From assembly GCF_037975245.1 (NCBI RefSeq), contig NC_092579.1:7627001-7691000 (forward strand): a stretch of 64,000 bases of DNA, written 5' to 3'. How positions within the stretch are numbered: position 1 is the stretch's first letter; every line of letters starts with the position of its first letter. The translations under genes and the position numbers were made by a program. Positions 62,339 to 64,000 of this stretch are shown one piece after another. Under the pieces are notes generated by a model that saw only the letters and a list, made by a program, of their open reading frames with translations, did no database searches and was not told the origin of the DNA. Origin of the DNA: Apostichopus japonicus (taxonomy: Eukaryota; Echinodermata; Holothuroidea; Aspidochirotida; Stichopodidae).

Positions 62339-63366
62339 TCCTCACCAAGTTATTGTTTCATTCGTGCATAGTTGTTCCCTTTTCCTGCAACTTGGAAGAC
62401 TAGGTTTTGCATCATGATCATGTGTAAATGGCCTTTTTCAGAAAATGCCAAGTACACTAAGGCTCAATATAATGTACTATTTTAATTTTGACACATACAA
62501 TAGGAGGTTTACCCATACGTGCTGTAGTCATGGGGTAGGGTATATATACATACGGTACGTATCTGGCAGAAAAGTTTGCATTGTCAAATTTTGATAAACA
62601 GTTTAAACTGTACCCATGCATGAAGCTGTATCTAAACTGGAGAAACATGCTCGTTGAGCCTTTGGTATTGTGTTCCAACCAATACCGTAATGTCCTCTTA
62701 TCTCCTACGTCTTTCTTATTGCAGTGATATCTAATGCACTGTGTGAAAGAAAAATGCACAAAGGAGAAAAAATGTTGCCGAAAAACGGAACAGAAAATTA
62801 AAAAACGAGAATAGATATATTTGCAAAAACGAGGATTTTTGTGCAGAAAGTAGACTAAAAAGACAGAAACGAGGTAGTAAAAAAAAGTTGCATAACACTG
62901 CAACTTTGTTGGCATGGCTCTATTAGTCTTTCGTAAATGAGTGAAATGACCAAATACGGGGGTATAAATGAACTCCTCCTATGTTGTAATAATTGTCGCT
63001 TTCTGCTCGAAGGAAATACTTTTTGGGTGTGGTGGCGCTCTGCACAATTTTGTAACTTCAGTTTTATAATGATCAAAGCTTTCGCCGCCCATAGTGTACA
63101 ACAATGTTTACAAACGACATTGGGCTCACCACCAGGTAATCACCTAAATAGATTGTCATTGTGGAGGCGAAATTCCTATTCATCGGCAAGGTTGTAAATA
63201 CCTTAACTGCTTATGTGAAGCATCACACGTGGTTCGTCTCCGAGCTGTAGCGAGTACACCTGTGAATTCTGTCAGTGAGTACTTAATATTATGCAATATG
63301 ATTACGCATTGTCTGCAATATTTGTCACAGTCAGTGACCAATGTGCCAGCTGAAGTGAAAGGTGAA

Positions 63367-63445
63367 ATCCTAGCCTAGGCATAACTAGGCTAGGCCTCAC
63401 TAGCCTAGGCCTAGAACCAAGATAGGCCTAGTACTAGACCTATAT
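63367..63445. repeat. CCTAGGC-rich low-complexity patch
   Basis: Repeated AGCCTAGGC and TAGGCCTAG words, each self-complementary, within about 80 bp. Similar isolated words occur near 60670 and 60750. Confidence 0.8.
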
Positions 63446-64000
63446 TTAACTTTTACTAGGAATGGTGATACACACCCGACGATGATCACACAATCACAGT
63501 TTCGATGCAAGGGGACTGGGGTTGATATATGTCAACTGTGAAAATATTAACCCGCACTTACAACTTTTTACTGAGCTGTAACAATACAGACATAGCCTAG
63601 ACCTAGATTCTTTGTTTCACACATTACAAACTAAAGTCTTTATGTTTAGATTAGGCAGGAGTGGAAAATAGATATATGGTAAACAAGATAGGCAGTACTA
63701 CAAAAGTAACATTTATTGGCCTCACGATTGTGAACCAGTAATATTCAATCATATATATTGAAAACTTTTCCTCATTTGTTTCCTGGAAAATCAACTAAGG
63801 ATATGTAAGTAAAATACTTAAAATTACAGTTTGCAGTCACTGAATGATTGCTCTTTATACCACCAATGATTAAGTAGTTATTCTCAAGACTGGCTTTAAA
63901 CTATCCTTTGTACCGTACATTGTAAACCAACTATGTAAACTCTATGTTTGTATGTAAGAGATAATTAAGCCTTGACTAACACATTGAGGTATAATACATA

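Larger units (their letters stand above)
61136..64000. other. 5' flank of XYLT: UTR, promoter and intergenic DNA
   Basis: This region lies upstream of the XYLT ATG. It must contain the 5' UTR and probably the promoter, but I see no clear TATA box, initiator or CpG island and cannot place the transcription start. It holds a hAT miniature element at 62045-62338, a CCTAGGC-rich patch near 63367-63445 and a weak candidate exon on the plus strand near 63069. The rest is unremarkable AT-rich sequence. Confidence 0.6.

Noticed and set aside
62457-62915. 152-codon minus-strand frame upstream of XYLT
   Set aside because: Low-complexity Phe/Tyr/Cys-rich translation of AT-rich DNA. No domain is recognised and its start is not in good context.

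Overview
The window is AT-rich, repeat-dense animal DNA. I see no bacterial-type gene density, operons or ribosome binding sites, and nearly every short open frame is chance. It most resembles a marine invertebrate deuterostome such as an echinoderm, possibly a sea cucumber. That guess rests on the repeat style: CCTAGGC-rich stretches, hAT miniature elements, a LINE tail ending in ATT repeats, and very frequent TACTGTA/TACAGTA words. The sequence does not prove it.

One gene can be supported. It is the 5' part of a protein O-xylosyltransferase gene (XYLT, glycosyltransferase family 14) on the minus strand, filling positions 1-61135. Three coding exons can be placed to the base. Exon 1 (61135-60878) carries the ATG, a short basic cytosolic tail and a type II membrane anchor. 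Exon 2 (19857-19323) carries the luminal stem and the Cys-containing domain typical of XYLTs. Exon 3 (1185-1016) starts the GT14 catalytic domain. Each visible donor is GTAAGT, each acceptor ends in CAG, and the reading frame closes across both introns, giving 963 nt or 321 codons. The introns are about 41.0 kb and 18.1 kb. The remaining catalytic exons lie beyond position 1. XYLT transfers xylose from UDP-xylose to serine in proteoglycan core proteins and so starts the linker for heparan and chondroitin sulfate.

The introns are a catalogue of non-autonomous repeats. (a) hAT-type miniature elements with terminal inverted repeats and 8-bp target duplications lie at 4979-5344, 28787-30984 (with a nested element), 46167-46545, 49292-49603 and 62045-62338; one more, at 20061-20338, has a shorter duplication. 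(b) Other inverted-repeat elements lie at 40507-40882 and 59970-60376. (c) There are two 3' pieces of one LINE family, at about 10063-10520 and 4430-4496. (d) A dispersed family marked by GAGACAGGTAAG occurs many times, includes a perfect 175-bp inverted repeat at 41339-41897, and may belong to tRNA-derived SINEs. (e) Long palindromes resembling hammerhead ribozyme cores lie at 18282-18459, with a related family at 5748-5843. (f) There are many tandem repeats, the clearest being five 114-bp units at 21945-22507.

The 2.9 kb upstream of the start codon (61136-64000) holds a hAT element, a CCTAGGC-rich patch and a weak candidate first exon of a divergent gene near 63069. I found no convincing tRNA, rRNA, CRISPR, viral or prokaryotic feature.
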